Assembly: GCA_039024635.1 (NCBI GenBank)
Contig: JBCCQA010000010.1
Location: 1-64,000 of the forward strand
Origin: Kuafuiihalomonas sp039024635
Lineage (GTDB): Bacteria > Myxococcota > Kuafuiibacteriia > Kuafuiibacteriales > Kuafuiibacteriaceae
Reading direction: 5' to 3'
DNA: 64,000 nt
Under the pieces are notes generated by a model, which was given only the letters and a program-made list of their open reading frames with translations, made no database searches and had not been told where the DNA came from. Below are positions 33,952-43,080 of this stretch, one piece after another. Both the position numbers and the translations under genes were made by a program. How positions within the stretch are numbered: position 1 is the stretch's first letter; each line of letters begins with the position of its first letter.

Positions 33952-36900
33952 GTGAGGGCTCCTGCCGAGCCGGTGTCGATGCGACGCACCTCTTTGCCCT
34001 GACGCTCGGCGTCGCGGATGGCCCAGGCTCGATAGAGCTCGTCCTTGGTCTTCAGACCTGGCCGAGGAAGAGCATGGACGGCGACATAAGTCGCGCCGGC
34101 ATGGCGGTTCTCCCACATGGCCTGGTGGGCTTCGGCGACCTCGGTCATCGGGATGAGGGTCGGGCTCACGACGTCGGTGAGACCGGAGGCAATCTTCTCC
34201 TGCATTTCGCTGAACTCTCGGGCTGTGTTGAGGTGGGTTCCGCGAATCTCGGCGCTGGGCATGAGGATTCGACGCTGACGCATCCACACCTGGGGCGCGT
34301 AGAAGCTGAGCCGAACGCCGGCCAACTCTTCTGAGTAGACCACTCGGCCCACGTTGGGTTTCACGAGAGCCGTCGACAGAGCCAGGCTGTCTCTGCCCGA
34401 TCGCTCGAAGATGACGTCGGGAAGCCCTCGTTTGTCGAGCTGGGTTCGCAGGTGCCTGGCGATGGCCGAGCCCACCGGTTTCAGGGTTCGATCGCTGAAG
34501 GCGCGAACGGCCTCCTTGAAGGCGACGGACTCCGAGAAGGCGCTCGGCAATTCGGGGAAGGGCCCGGGGGGGTCGAAGTCAGCCCCCAACTTGCGCTGAA
34601 TCTCTTCGATGCTGACCACGCCACTGAAGCTCCCTCCGAACCCCAATGAGGTGACGAACTCCCGCTGGGAGCTGGTATCGGTGAGCACAACCGTCCGCGC
34701 CCCGAGATCGATGGCGACCTCGATGGCTTCGATGGCGACTGGATCCACGATGTCGTCCACCGCACCGGGCCCATACATGATGAGCACCGAGCCCCCCGCG
34801 CGGAGCTTGGCTCTCGAGAACATGTCCCGCGTCGATGCGGCGCCCCGCTTGCCTACGAAGGAGAAGCGGTAGCCTGAAGAAGCTCCGAAGAAGGTGAGCA
34901 CGCCGCCCTCGCCCAGCAGTTGGAAGGTGCGGGAGAAGGCTCGCTCTCCGGCGTGGGACACCGCGTAATCCAGAGGTCCGCCGGCCTGGCGCTCCACCTC
35001 TTCGCAGAAGGCTCGCCCGGCTCGCTCCCAGGCCTTCGCCGCCCTGGCGTCGTCCGGCACGGGCGTGAAGATGTCGGACCAGCGCTGGTCCTTTCGGTTC
35101 ACTGGCCGACCTCCGAAGCTCACGACGCGATCGGCACGCTCCTCCGAGGAGACCATGCCTACGACATCGAGGCCAGTTCGTACCGAAGTCCGCAGACACT
35201 CGAGCCCGGTCCCCGTCGACGCTCCCTCCACGAACAAGCGCCTACCCGACTCGATGTCCAAGGTGGTGTGAAGCGCGCGATGGATCGTTCCCAGGTTGAG
35301 GCCGTAGGAGCCTGCCTCCTCCAGGGTCAGACCCGGCAGCTTTGGATGAAGCTGAGGCCCCTGGACGACCAGGAACTGACTGTGGCTTCCATCGTGGCGC
35401 TCGTAGCCCTGAATTCGAAAGTCGGCCGCCATGGGATCCAGCCCCTGGTCAGGCGAGAGCAGCTCGCTTTGCCCGGAGTAGAGGGTGACGAGCTGGCCGA
35501 CCGAAACGCGGCCTTCTCGGGCAAGCTCTTCGCCCATTCGAACGACGAGGCCGACACCCCCCGATCCGGAGTAGTGGACGTCGACGTCTCGACCGTCGAA
35601 GGGCGACACCGGAATGCCGGTGACGGCCCAGATGTCGTTGTAGTTCACTTCCGAAGTGAGCATGTAGACCAGGGCGTCGTTGGCACCGGGCTCTGGTGTC
35701 TCCACCACCACCAGCCGCTCCTTGTCTTTGGGATCCCCGTGCAGGGGACGCCCGTCCTCCTCGCTCTTGAGGATCCCCATGGCGTACATGAACTCCGGGA
35801 CAGGCGTGACACCTGGATAGAAGCTCCCGTCCAACGGCAAGAGTCGACCCGCGTTCTCCAGCTCTTTGCAGACTGCTTCGTCGGCGTGGGGATGGACCTC
35901 GACGTGCCGCAGGGGCAAGGGCGCGCTCCGCCGCTCCAAGAAAGCACGAATGCCCGGCGGACCGCAGCTCGGGTCACACACGGCTTCCGCAAAGAGCGCG
36001 GCCTCTCGTCGCAAGCCGGCTTTCTGACCCTGGCCGAGACCCTCTCGAATGGCGTCGAAGATTCGCTCCACCGAGGCCCCCCGTCCGCTGGCCCTGGCCT
36101 GCAGGACCGCTCGGTCGACTTTGGCCGAGCTCGAGACTTCTGCCGGAAGAGGAAGTGCAGCCTCTGATCCGGCTAGCCGGACCTCATGCCGAGCCAAGGC
36201 TTCGGGAAGCGGCCCCTGGCCCGCCACGTAGGCACGGGCCAGCTCCATGGCTCGCGCGACAGGATGGCTAGAGACCCGCTCGTCAACCAGCCCAATCGCC
36301 TCGGCCTCCGCCGCGTCGATGCTGCGGCCGCCGATGACCAAGCGTAGCGCGTCGGCAAGCCCCCCCTCCCCGTGTCGATCGCTTAGACGACGACACAGGC
36401 GCTGGGTCCCGCCGTAGCCGGGCAAAAGATTGAGGTTGATCTCGGGCTGACCGAAGCGGGCTCGATTGTCGGCCACGACGTAGGTACAGGCGAGAACGAG
36501 TTCGTTGCCGCCTCCGAGAGCGGCTCCGTTGACGGCTGCTATCACCGGCCTGCCCAGACCTTCGATGGTCGAAAAGGCCTCATGAGCAGCATTGGGGAGG
36601 GTCGACGCACTCTCCCTGTCGCCGGCTTCCCCGATCTCCAAGAGCTCCTTGACGTCGGCGCCGGCCACGAAGGCGTTGCCAGCACCGGTGACGATGACCG
36701 CCGCCGTCTCCTCTTTATGCACGATGTGCTGGAGCACCGTGTTCAACTCGTCCAAAGAGCGCTCGTTCAAAGAGTTCACCGGGGGGTTCGCGATCATCAC
36801 GATGGAGACCACTTTGCCCGGCGCCACTTCGTGGTTTTCAACCCGGAGATAGCGATAGGTTTGGAGGATCTGGCGCATGTCCGAAATGCGCCCCCAGTCC

Positions 36901-39383
36901 TTCCAGTCCGACACGATTTTCTGAATGGCCGTCACTGAACCCGGGTTGCGAAGGGTCGAGGTGTCGCCCAGAGGCTGATCCAAGAGAACGGACCGAAGAG
37001 TGCGGCGCATGTACTTACCGGATCGCGTCTCCGGGAACTCGGGTACGACCAAGAAGTCTGAAGGCACGGCCGTAGCGCCCTTCTCACTTCGGACCAATCC
37101 CTTGAGACGCGCGACGTCCTCGTCGCTGATCTTCTGGCCCGGTGCCGGAATTACGAAGGCGACCGGAGTTTCACCCTTCTCTTCGTGGGGCGCCCCAACC
37201 ACCACCGCGTTACCAACGGGAGAATCGGCGCGAAGGACCTTGTCCCGAAGGATGGCGCCCTCGATCTCCTCCGTTCCGATCCGGTGGCCGGACACGTTCA
37301 ACACGTCGTCGGAGCGGCCATGCAGGGTGAATCCGTGATCGTCATGCTCACGGGCGTAGTCGCCTTGGGTGTAGGCGAGGCCCCCTTCCCAGCGATCAAA
37401 GTAGACGCTTCGGAAACGCTCCAAGTCGCCGACCCAGTGGGGCGAGCCCAGGTTGTCAGCGTCGCCCCAAATGGTCCGGGCCAAATAGGGATAGGGATGA
37501 GTGAGCACGAGCTCGCCCTTCTCCCCCGTGTCGGCCCTGCGCCATCGGGTCGCTCGACCCGACTCGTCCTGGGCCTCGGGTACTCGAACCTCGGCCTGGA
37601 TCCAGGGAAGCGGCCAGGTCTTGGCGTCGGCGTTCAGGGCGTGGGCCTCGCCCCAAGGGCACGAAAAGACCATGCCCCCGTGCTCAGTCGCCCAGTACGA
37701 GTTGATGTAGCGATCGCACACATTCTCCATCGCGAACTGCTGCACCGCAGGCGAGACGGGCTCGGCACAGAAGGTCCCAACCTTGAGCTTCGACATGTCG
37801 TAGTCGGTCATGTCCCGGAAGCTCGAGGGGTCGGTCATGACCGCCTTCAGGAAGGTTGAGCCCGCTTTGAAGATGGTGGCGCGGTGACGGGCAATGATGG
37901 AGGAGAAGCGCCCTGCGTGGGGAAAGAGGGGTGAGCCTTCGGCCACGATGGAGGTCATTCCGACCGAAAGAGGCGCGGCGATGAGATAGGACTGGCCCGT
38001 GATCCAACCCGGGTCGGCGATGACGTAGAGCCGGTCGTCCTCCCCCGCATCGAAGACCGTCCGCATCGTGTGACTGATGCCGGCTAGCCAGCCCCCGTGG
38101 GTGTGCACCACACCCTTGGGCTTGCCGGTCGAGCCCGAAGTGTAGATGACGAAGAGCGGCCACTCGGCGTCGACCGGAATCGCGGGATGAACGCCGTGAA
38201 GGGCCCGCCAATAGTCGAGGTCGTTTAGGCCCTCCAGGTCAGCTCGACTCTCGAATCCGGACCTGGCGAACACCTTCTTCTCGGCCGAGGCCAAGAGCTC
38301 GTGGGACCAGCGGTCCCGAGGTTGCTCCACCACATCCTGGCCGGTGTACTTCACAACCACCACCGTCTCGACGCAGTGTTGGGCTTCGGTCAGGCTGCGA
38401 GCCACGGCGGTTCGTATCTCGGCCTTCCGCTCGGCTGGCATTCGCGTCGCCCCGTCCAAGCCCCGCCCCAGCTCTCGCATGACGTCGCTCCGCTCGAGCG
38501 TGATCTCTCCCGCCAAGGCCGCACGCACCTCTTGGACCAGCTTTCGACCTAGCGCGCCCAGCTCGTAGGTCCGCAGGGTGGACTCCATGGCGTCGAGGGC
38601 CATGACCCGAGGGATGAAGTTGTCGAGGGCGTTGTCGGTGAAGGCCTCTTTGTAGGGGACCACTTCGGCGTTTCGATAGCCCCCGTCCGCGGTCACCACG
38701 ACCCGGGCCCCTGCGTCCCAGATGCGGTCGGAGAGCGTCTTGGCCGAGAAGCCACCAAAGACGGGGGTGTAGATGATCCCGAGCCGCTTCGCCGCCTCGG
38801 TGTAGTAGAGCTGCTCGGTGATATTGGGAAGGTTGAAGGCGATTCGGTCACCCTTCTTCAGCCCCAGATCCGTCAGGACCTGAGCCCGAAGTACCGTCTC
38901 CAGCAGGAGGCGACGGTAGCTCATCTCTTCTTGGACGACCGGCCCGCCTCGGCCTCCGTTCTTGGATGGGTCCCATCGGTCACCCTCGAAGATGAAAGCA
39001 AGCTTGCTGCCGTGGCCAGCGAGGACGTGGCGGTCGACCTCGTTGAAGCAGGCGTTGGTCCGACCGCCCGAGAACCACCTGTAGAAGGGCGCGGCCTGGT
39101 CGTCGAAGGCCCGGGTCCAGGGCCGCCAATCACTGTCTTCCGGGTCGAGATGCTGCGCCGCGCCGTCTAGGGTCCACCCGCTCCAGCCGCCGTCGACCCC
39201 AAGGTGCAACCATTGCTCCTCCGCAAACCAGTGCAGCTCTCGAGCGGCGATGCGGCCGTGAAAGGCCCCCGGGTCCTCGACCGCGCCCTTCCTCAGCCGA
39301 AGCTCTTCCGCGAGGCTCGTGATGAGTCCCGACCCGTCATGCCCAACGCCGCTCGCAGTCTTCACGCCGCCCAAAGGGTTCAA
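33948..39383 (-). CDS. pcs: Propionyl-CoA synthase (trifunctional, 3-hydroxypropionate pathway)
   Basis: 1,811 residues, close to the 1,822 of the Chloroflexus enzyme. Domains: acyl-CoA synthetase, about 90-800 (RWFSGGRTNACFN, YTSGSTGKPKG near 413, SYWATEHGG, acylatable Lys in ETRSGKYMRR near 793); enoyl-CoA hydratase, about 848-1130 (NPPVNSLNER, ALGGGNELVLA, FGQPEINLNLLPGYGGTQR); and MDR-type acryloyl-CoA reductase, about 1210-1811 (SEVNYNDIW, GASTGTGLE). It converts 3-hydroxypropionate, CoA, ATP and NADPH to propionyl-CoA with intermediates held inside. The start is a TTG at 39383 with no clear RBS; GTG at 39365 is an alternative. It lies 39 nt after the cytochrome c gene and overlaps mcr by 4 nt. 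Confidence 0.95.
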   Translation of the reverse strand: MNPLGGVKTASGVGHDGSGLITSLAEELRLRKGAVEDPGAFHGRIAARELHWFAEEQWLHLGVDGGWSGWTLDGAAQHLDPEDSDWRPWTRAFDDQAAPFYRWFSGGRTNACFNEVDRHVLAGHGSKLAFIFEGDRWDPSKNGGRGGPVVQEEMSYRRLLLETVLRAQVLTDLGLKKGDRIAFNLPNITEQLYYTEAAKRLGIIYTPVFGGFSAKTLSDRIWDAGARVVVTADGGYRNAEVVPYKEAFTDNALDNFIPRVMALDAMESTLRTYELGALGRKLVQEVRAALAGEITLERSDVMRELGRGLDGATRMPAERKAEIRTAVARSLTEAQHCVETVVVVKYTGQDVVEQPRDRWSHELLASAEKKVFARSGFESRADLEGLNDLDYWRALHGVHPAIPVDAEWPLFVIYTSGSTGKPKGVVHTHGGWLAGISHTMRTVFDAGEDDRLYVIADPGWITGQSYLIAAPLSVGMTSIVAEGSPLFPHAGRFSSIIARHRATIFKAGSTFLKAVMTDPSSFRDMTDYDMSKLKVGTFCAEPVSPAVQQFAMENVCDRYINSYWATEHGGMVFSCPWGEAHALNADAKTWPLPWIQAEVRVPEAQDESGRATRWRRADTGEKGELVLTHPYPYLARTIWGDADNLGSPHWVGDLERFRSVYFDRWEGGLAYTQGDYAREHDDHGFTLHGRSDDVLNVSGHRIGTEEIEGAILRDKVLRADSPVGNAVVVGAPHEEKGETPVAFVIPAPGQKISDEDVARLKGLVRSEKGATAVPSDFLVVPEFPETRSGKYMRRTLRSVLLDQPLGDTSTLRNPGSVTAIQKIVSDWKDWGRISDMRQILQTYRYLRVENHEVAPGKVVSIVMIANPPVNSLNERSLDELNTVLQHIVHKEETAAVIVTGAGNAFVAGADVKELLEIGEAGDRESASTLPNAAHEAFSTIEGLGRPVIAAVNGAALGGGNELVLACTYVVADNRARFGQPEINLNLLPGYGGTQRLCRRLSDRHGEGGLADALRLVIGGRSIDAAEAEAIGLVDERVSSHPVARAMELARAYVAGQGPLPEALARHEVRLAGSEAALPLPAEVSSSAKVDRAVLQARASGRGASVERIFDAIREGLGQGQKAGLRREAALFAEAVCDPSCGPPGIRAFLERRSAPLPLRHVEVHPHADEAVCKELENAGRLLPLDGSFYPGVTPVPEFMYAMGILKSEEDGRPLHGDPKDKERLVVVETPEPGANDALVYMLTSEVNYNDIWAVTGIPVSPFDGRDVDVHYSGSGGVGLVVRMGEELAREGRVSVGQLVTLYSGQSELLSPDQGLDPMAADFRIQGYERHDGSHSQFLVVQGPQLHPKLPGLTLEEAGSYGLNLGTIHRALHTTLDIESGRRLFVEGASTGTGLECLRTSVRTGLDVVGMVSSEERADRVVSFGGRPVNRKDQRWSDIFTPVPDDARAAKAWERAGRAFCEEVERQAGGPLDYAVSHAGERAFSRTFQLLGEGGVLTFFGASSGYRFSFVGKRGAASTRDMFSRAKLRAGGSVLIMYGPGAVDDIVDPVAIEAIEVAIDLGARTVVLTDTSSQREFVTSLGFGGSFSGVVSIEEIQRKLGADFDPPGPFPELPSAFSESVAFKEAVRAFSDRTLKPVGSAIARHLRTQLDKRGLPDVIFERSGRDSLALSTALVKPNVGRVVYSEELAGVRLSFYAPQVWMRQRRILMPSAEIRGTHLNTAREFSEMQEKIASGLTDVVSPTLIPMTEVAEAHQAMWENRHAGATYVAVHALPRPGLKTKDELYRAWAIRDAERQGKEVRRIDTGSAGALT

Positions 39384-39422
39384 AATCCGAGTTCAAAGGC
39401 AAGGGACCGGCGGACCCGCGAA

Positions 39423-40193
39423 TTATTCCGAAGACTCGACGTCCTCAGCCCTCGCCACGAGAAATTCAACGATGCGCTCCGCGACCGCCTCTCGATCCGT
39501 CAGCGTTTGGGGTAGGCCGGGCATCGCTGTGCCCGCTCGCATGCTCTGAGGGGCCAGGAGCCAGCGCTTCAGCCAGGGGGGCTCAACCCAGCTCGCGATG
39601 GGTCGCGGGGCTTGGAGTTCCGGTCCGACCCGTCCTCCCCAACCCTCCATGGCGTGGCAGGCCGAACACCAGATCTCGAAGTCGCGCGCACCTCGGTTCT
39701 CTGCCCGCAGATAGGGCGGCCGCTCAGGCGCCCAGTCCACGCCCACGACCTGATACGCAAAGGCGGAAGGCGCAACTTCGGCATCTCTTCGCCAAGCCAA
39801 GTAGTAGGGGCCGAGCGCTTTTCCGCCCGAAGTGGTGAAGGGGCCTTGGGCCGACGCGTAGCTGAGAAGCGGACGCTCTCGTCTCAGATCCTCGATTTGG
39901 ACCCGCGGGCGGTAGCCGTCACGACAGCGCAGCACGACAGCTTCGCCATCGAGCCCACCCAGCGCCCGTTCGAAGGCCTGCAGTGCGTCCACGCCCACGA
40001 AGCCCCGGGACTCGTCGGCCACGATGTCGTGGAGGTTTCGGGTCATCGCGTCCAGGTCGCCGAGGCGCACCGGACCTGCAGGCCCTTCGAGCAGGGGCGG
40101 CGCGGGAGCCCGGCAGGCGCTGAAGACGATCAGCCCAAGGAGACCGAAGGCTCCAAATGAACCTCGGCCATCAAGGAGTTGGTGATCAGACAC
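39423..40193 (-). CDS. Lipoprotein mono-haem cytochrome c upstream of pcs
   Basis: 256 residues from a GTG at 40193, preceded by GGAGAAGAT, a good ribosome site. A signal with lipobox (GLIVFSAC) follows, so it is a lipoprotein. One haem site CSACH (WCSACHAMEGWGG) is in the C-terminal third. A Met ligand could be in AGTAMPGLP, and a short DREAVAERIVEFLVA helix ends the fold, as in class I cytochromes c. The N-terminal 150 residues contain no motif I know. The start lies inside the end of osmC (64-nt overlap). It may shuttle electrons to the cbb3 oxidase; its link to pcs is unknown. Confidence 0.82.
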   Translation of the reverse strand: MSDHQLLDGRGSFGAFGLLGLIVFSACRAPAPPLLEGPAGPVRLGDLDAMTRNLHDIVADESRGFVGVDALQAFERALGGLDGEAVVLRCRDGYRPRVQIEDLRRERPLLSYASAQGPFTTSGGKALGPYYLAWRRDAEVAPSAFAYQVVGVDWAPERPPYLRAENRGARDFEIWCSACHAMEGWGGRVGPELQAPRPIASWVEPPWLKRWLLAPQSMRAGTAMPGLPQTLTDREAVAERIVEFLVARAEDVESSE

Positions 40194-40564
40194 ATCTTCT
40201 CCGACTTCTCCATGATTCGAACCGCCTTCCCTTCGTCGGTTCCGTCGGGGGCCTGGAGGCGAGCCTTGACCAAGATGGAGGTGAAGCGGGTCTCGCCATC
40301 GACTTTGTCCAAGGTCCCCTCGACGTCGACCTCGAGTCGGTTCCAGGAGAGCTTGGAGGCCCGGGCGATGGCGCGGAAGGTCAGGACGAAACAGTCGGCA
40401 ACTGCCGCGGTGAGAAGAGTCTCGGGCGACCACTGGTCCCCAGGCCCTCCGAACTCGGCCGGGGGCGCCGAGTCCAGTTTGGGCAGTCCGGGCCCGGTGA
40501 TGGCCACCAGGCCTTCGGGGTCGATGCGGGCCGAACTCTGGTACACGTGCGGAAACTGTGCCAT
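40130..40564 (-). CDS. OsmC/Ohr-family protein
   Basis: 144 residues. The OsmC fold is recognised by WSPETLLTAAVADCFVLTFRAIA (reactive Cys in ADCF) and a second-site Cys in SEKMCLITNSL. These proteins reduce organic or fatty-acid hydroperoxides with a Cys pair. It ends inside the start of the cytochrome c gene and starts 32 nt after the zinc-ribbon gene, at the head of the group leading to pcs-mcr. An oxidative-stress role next to respiratory and CoA chemistry is plausible. Confidence 0.88.
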   Translation of the reverse strand: MAQFPHVYQSSARIDPEGLVAITGPGLPKLDSAPPAEFGGPGDQWSPETLLTAAVADCFVLTFRAIARASKLSWNRLEVDVEGTLDKVDGETRFTSILVKARLQAPDGTDEGKAVRIMEKSEKMCLITNSLMAEVHLEPSVSLG

Positions 40565-40596
40565 GGCCGAAGGCTGCCTAGCTTAGGGGGCCGAAT

Positions 40597-40797
40597 TCAA
40601 CCGTAACCGTCGCCATCTTCATCGACGTCTACGCGGACCAGCCCGCAGTTTTCGCAGCGATAGAAGCGGTGGCGAATGGGGCCCGAAATGTCGGGAAGAC
40701 CGGTGAACTCCATGGATGCACCGCAGATGGTGCAGCGCCTTCGCCCCGGTTCGGGATCCTCGGGTCGAGGATCCTCTGGCTCATCCAGTCTCATCAT
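40597..40797 (-). CDS. Small zinc-ribbon protein
   Basis: 66 residues with CTIC and CENC pairs 25 residues apart (RRRCTICGASMEF... FYRCENCGLVRV), a zinc-ribbon. The N-terminus is Pro/Glu-rich and the C-terminus acidic (DVDEDGDGYG). No signal peptide. It overlaps the end of the upstream membrane-protein gene by 17 nt and precedes osmC by 32 nt. Function unknown; it may bind metal or nucleic acid. Confidence 0.7.
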   Translation of the reverse strand: MMRLDEPEDPRPEDPEPGRRRCTICGASMEFTGLPDISGPIRHRFYRCENCGLVRVDVDEDGDGYG

Positions 40798-41185
40798 GGC
40801 GGCGAACGACCTGGCTCAAGGCCACGGTGCCCCCAGGATCGTCGGCCTGCATGGATAGCTGTCCCTCCTCTTCCTCCACCACGTTGGTGAGGACAGGCCG
40901 GCCCATGGCCTCACTGACGGCTCGGCTCCCGTCGTGGGCAACACCCACGGCCAGGCTGACCACGCCCACGAAGAGCCCAAAAGCGAGGCCGAAGGCAGCG
41001 CCGGCGAGCAGACCATGAAGGCCGAAGCCGACGAACATCGCGCAGCTCCCGAAGGACACCGTCGACCCGAAGACCGTGTACTTGGCGACCTCGAAGGCAA
41101 AGCGCGTGGAGGCGATGCGCCGGCTCCAGACCCGACGGCGGAAGCTCTTGGCCGGGACGGGCGCGAATTCCGGCGGGGCCGACAT
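40781..41185 (-). CDS. Two-TM hypothetical membrane protein
   Basis: 134 residues from the ATG at 41185 (MSAPPEFAPVPAK); an in-frame start at 41347 would add 54 residues that look like non-coding translation. Two hydrophobic segments (about 36-58 and 60-88: VFGSTVSFGSCAMFVGFG, LLAGAAFGLAFGLFVGVVSLAVGVA) form a hairpin with Gly motifs. No family is recognised. It overlaps the zinc-ribbon gene by 17 nt. Confidence 0.6.
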   Translation of the reverse strand: MSAPPEFAPVPAKSFRRRVWSRRIASTRFAFEVAKYTVFGSTVSFGSCAMFVGFGLHGLLAGAAFGLAFGLFVGVVSLAVGVAHDGSRAVSEAMGRPVLTNVVEEEEGQLSMQADDPGGTVALSQVVRRHDETG

Positions 41186-41616
41186 TCCGCCATCATCGAG
41201 GTCGGGAAAGATTCGCACAAGGCCGACGAGTCGACCAAACCGCCCAGGGGGCCCGCACACCCGTGCATGAATGGGCGTTCGCTTGTCGCGTCCTGCACCC
41301 GAGACATGGAAAGGCTCTCGGCAGTCCATGGCTTGACTCGGAAGCACTCAGAAGACTGTCCGCACGACTCACTATGTCCGAGTTCCATGAGGCAGGAAGA
41401 ACGTCGCGGATTCTCGGCCTTGGATGCCTCGATAGCTCAGGAAGTCGTGCCAAGGCACCAGTGTGCCGGTCATGAAGTTTGATCAGCTTCCCGTCGAGTC
41501 ATCGGCCGGCCTAGGGGACCAGCTTCGGAGGGAGTTGGGTGGGCCCCAGGGACCGAGAAGCGCGAAAGGGCGGCCGAAGGCCGACCGTAAGCGATCCGAA
41601 CTCTGTGATCGGTACA
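41186..41616. other. Intergenic region without a convincing gene
   Basis: 431 nt between the anti-sigma gene stop and the two-TM gene start, both on the minus strand. It should hold the promoter for the osmC-pcs-mcr group. A short plus-strand frame from 41472 lacks a ribosome site and family resemblance. No clear promoter, terminator hairpin or repeat was seen by eye. Confidence 0.4.
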
Positions 41617-42345
41617 CTAGGGTCTGGCAGCGACCCGAATGACTTCGGTCTTGTCGTCCAAACCTTCCCAGAGCTCGACGTCGTCCAACAGCTCGCCGGT
41701 CGAGGGCGGGATGTCTTTGAAATGCCCTTGCAGGAAGACCACCCGGTAGCTGCCTGGCTTCTCCGGCGTCCACTGCGCGCCGGCCTCGAACAATGAGGGC
41801 GAGCAAGACGCCTCGCCGGGACACGCGAACACGAGCTTGGACTCGGACGCGTAGATGCGAATCGCCCTCGAAGCCCAGGGCCAAGCAGGGGCGGCAATCC
41901 GAACGGAGTCGCCGGTGAGCACCATGGCGGAGCGCACCCGCTCGCCGACCGGCTGCACCGCAACCTCTATCGGGCCGGTGGACTTTTGGATGGTGCCGAA
42001 GGCGATGAGCACGCTGGCCGCCGCGGCCAAGCTGATCAGCGATCGGAAGAGCGGGATGATCGGCGCCGGCGGCGCATGGGCCTGCTTCTCGAGTTCCTCG
42101 ACGACCTGGCCGACTTCCTCGGGTCCCGCCGCAGCCGCGGCCAGATCCATGGCCAGGTAAGCCTCCATCGAGGCTTGGAGAGTCTCCGAAGCCATGAGCT
42201 TCTGTATGAAGGCTTCGTGCCGCTCCTCGGACAGCTCGCCATCCATGAAGAGGGAAAGCTCGTGCAGGTCCGGGTTCTCTACGCGAAAGCGCTCGGCGTC
42301 AGCATCGGATTCGGCCATCAAGGCCTGAAGGCTGCGCTCTTTCAT
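41617..42345 (-). CDS. Probable anti-sigma factor (membrane-bound)
   Basis: 242 residues. The N-terminal part has the anti-sigma pattern of a compact helical domain (ELSLFMDGELSEERHEAFIQKL). One TM helix (about 97-115, LFRSLISLAAAASVLIAFG) separates it from a periplasmic domain of about 125 residues with a Cys pair in FACPGEASC. It overlaps the sigma gene by 4 nt, as cognate anti-sigma genes often do. It would hold the sigma factor at the membrane until an outside signal frees it; the signal is unknown. Confidence 0.75.
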   Translation of the reverse strand: MKERSLQALMAESDADAERFRVENPDLHELSLFMDGELSEERHEAFIQKLMASETLQASMEAYLAMDLAAAAAGPEEVGQVVEELEKQAHAPPAPIIPLFRSLISLAAAASVLIAFGTIQKSTGPIEVAVQPVGERVRSAMVLTGDSVRIAAPAWPWASRAIRIYASESKLVFACPGEASCSPSLFEAGAQWTPEKPGSYRVVFLQGHFKDIPPSTGELLDDVELWEGLDDKTEVIRVAARP

Positions 42346-43007
42346 TCGTCTTCCCCCTCCGACTCGTCCTCGAGCCAGTTCCTCACCTTGGCCCGGGCGC
42401 GGGAGAGGATGACGCCGATGGAGCCCATGGGGATACCGTGGGCAGTGTAAATGTCCTTGAAGGACCTATCATTGAAATGAAACTCCATGAAGACGAGGCG
42501 CTGTTTGGCCGGGAGCTTCTGAGCCACGCGCCGAACGTCGGCCGAGCCGTAGATCTCAATGGGGTTCGTGCGGTCCACGGGTTCATCGGGCGTCTTTGCC
42601 AGCCGCTCGACGTCGACGCCTGCATCGATTTGGAACCTTCCGTCGCTCCGCATCTTGTCGATGAAGGCGTGGGTAAGCATCTTGGCCAGCCACGCGTGGA
42701 GATTCGTACCCTTCTGGAATCGGTCTTCTTTCTCCAGCGCTTTGACGACGATGTTCTGCACGAGGTCATCAGCCTCAGCCTCGTCGCCCCGAAACATCAT
42801 GAGCGCGCGGCGGAGCAGACGAGGATGTAGAGCCGCGACCTGCTCGGAGAAGCTCGGCTCGGACGGCGCCCCCACCCCGACCGAGGGTGGATCCTCATCC
42901 GCCACGGGGAACGCTCGAGGCCTCATCACCCGGCGCGGCCCGTGAGACCGACGGGGGCCCAAGGGCAGCTCGCCCAGCGAGAGAGTAGTTTGGACAGAGT
43001 GGACCAT
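42342..43007 (-). CDS. ECF-type RNA polymerase sigma factor
   Basis: 221 residues from the ATG at 43007. A long N-terminal extension (about 60 residues) precedes region 2 (LHPRLLRRALMMF, EAEADDLVQNIVVKAL, WLAKMLTHAFIDKMR). Region 4 follows (RRVAQKLPAKQRLVFMEFHF, SFKDIYTAHGIPMGSIGVILSRARAKVR). There is no region 3, as in ECF factors. An inverted repeat 74-103 nt upstream (TGTGACA/TGTCACA) may be its control site. It is paired with the anti-sigma gene just downstream. Confidence 0.88.
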   Translation of the reverse strand: MVHSVQTTLSLGELPLGPRRSHGPRRVMRPRAFPVADEDPPSVGVGAPSEPSFSEQVAALHPRLLRRALMMFRGDEAEADDLVQNIVVKALEKEDRFQKGTNLHAWLAKMLTHAFIDKMRSDGRFQIDAGVDVERLAKTPDEPVDRTNPIEIYGSADVRRVAQKLPAKQRLVFMEFHFNDRSFKDIYTAHGIPMGSIGVILSRARAKVRNWLEDESEGEDE

Positions 43008-43080
43008 GGCCTCGTTCTTCCCCCGTAAAACGACCCAGCGAGGGGTTCTTACATCGGGTCTGCATGGATCCCTCTGCCAC

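Noticed and set aside
33952..34287. N-terminal extension of malonyl-CoA reductase (112 extra residues)
   Set aside because: The extension is Arg/Pro/Ser-rich shadow sequence of pcs. The GTG at 33951 gives the expected length and the GTGA overlap.
34920..36167. Plus-strand open frame of about 415 codons inside pcs
   Set aside because: Antisense of the reductase and hydratase part of propionyl-CoA synthase; no recognisable domain.
41472..41645. 57-codon plus-strand frame starting MKFDQLPV
   Set aside because: No ribosome site, no family, and it runs into the anti-sigma gene. Not supported as a gene.
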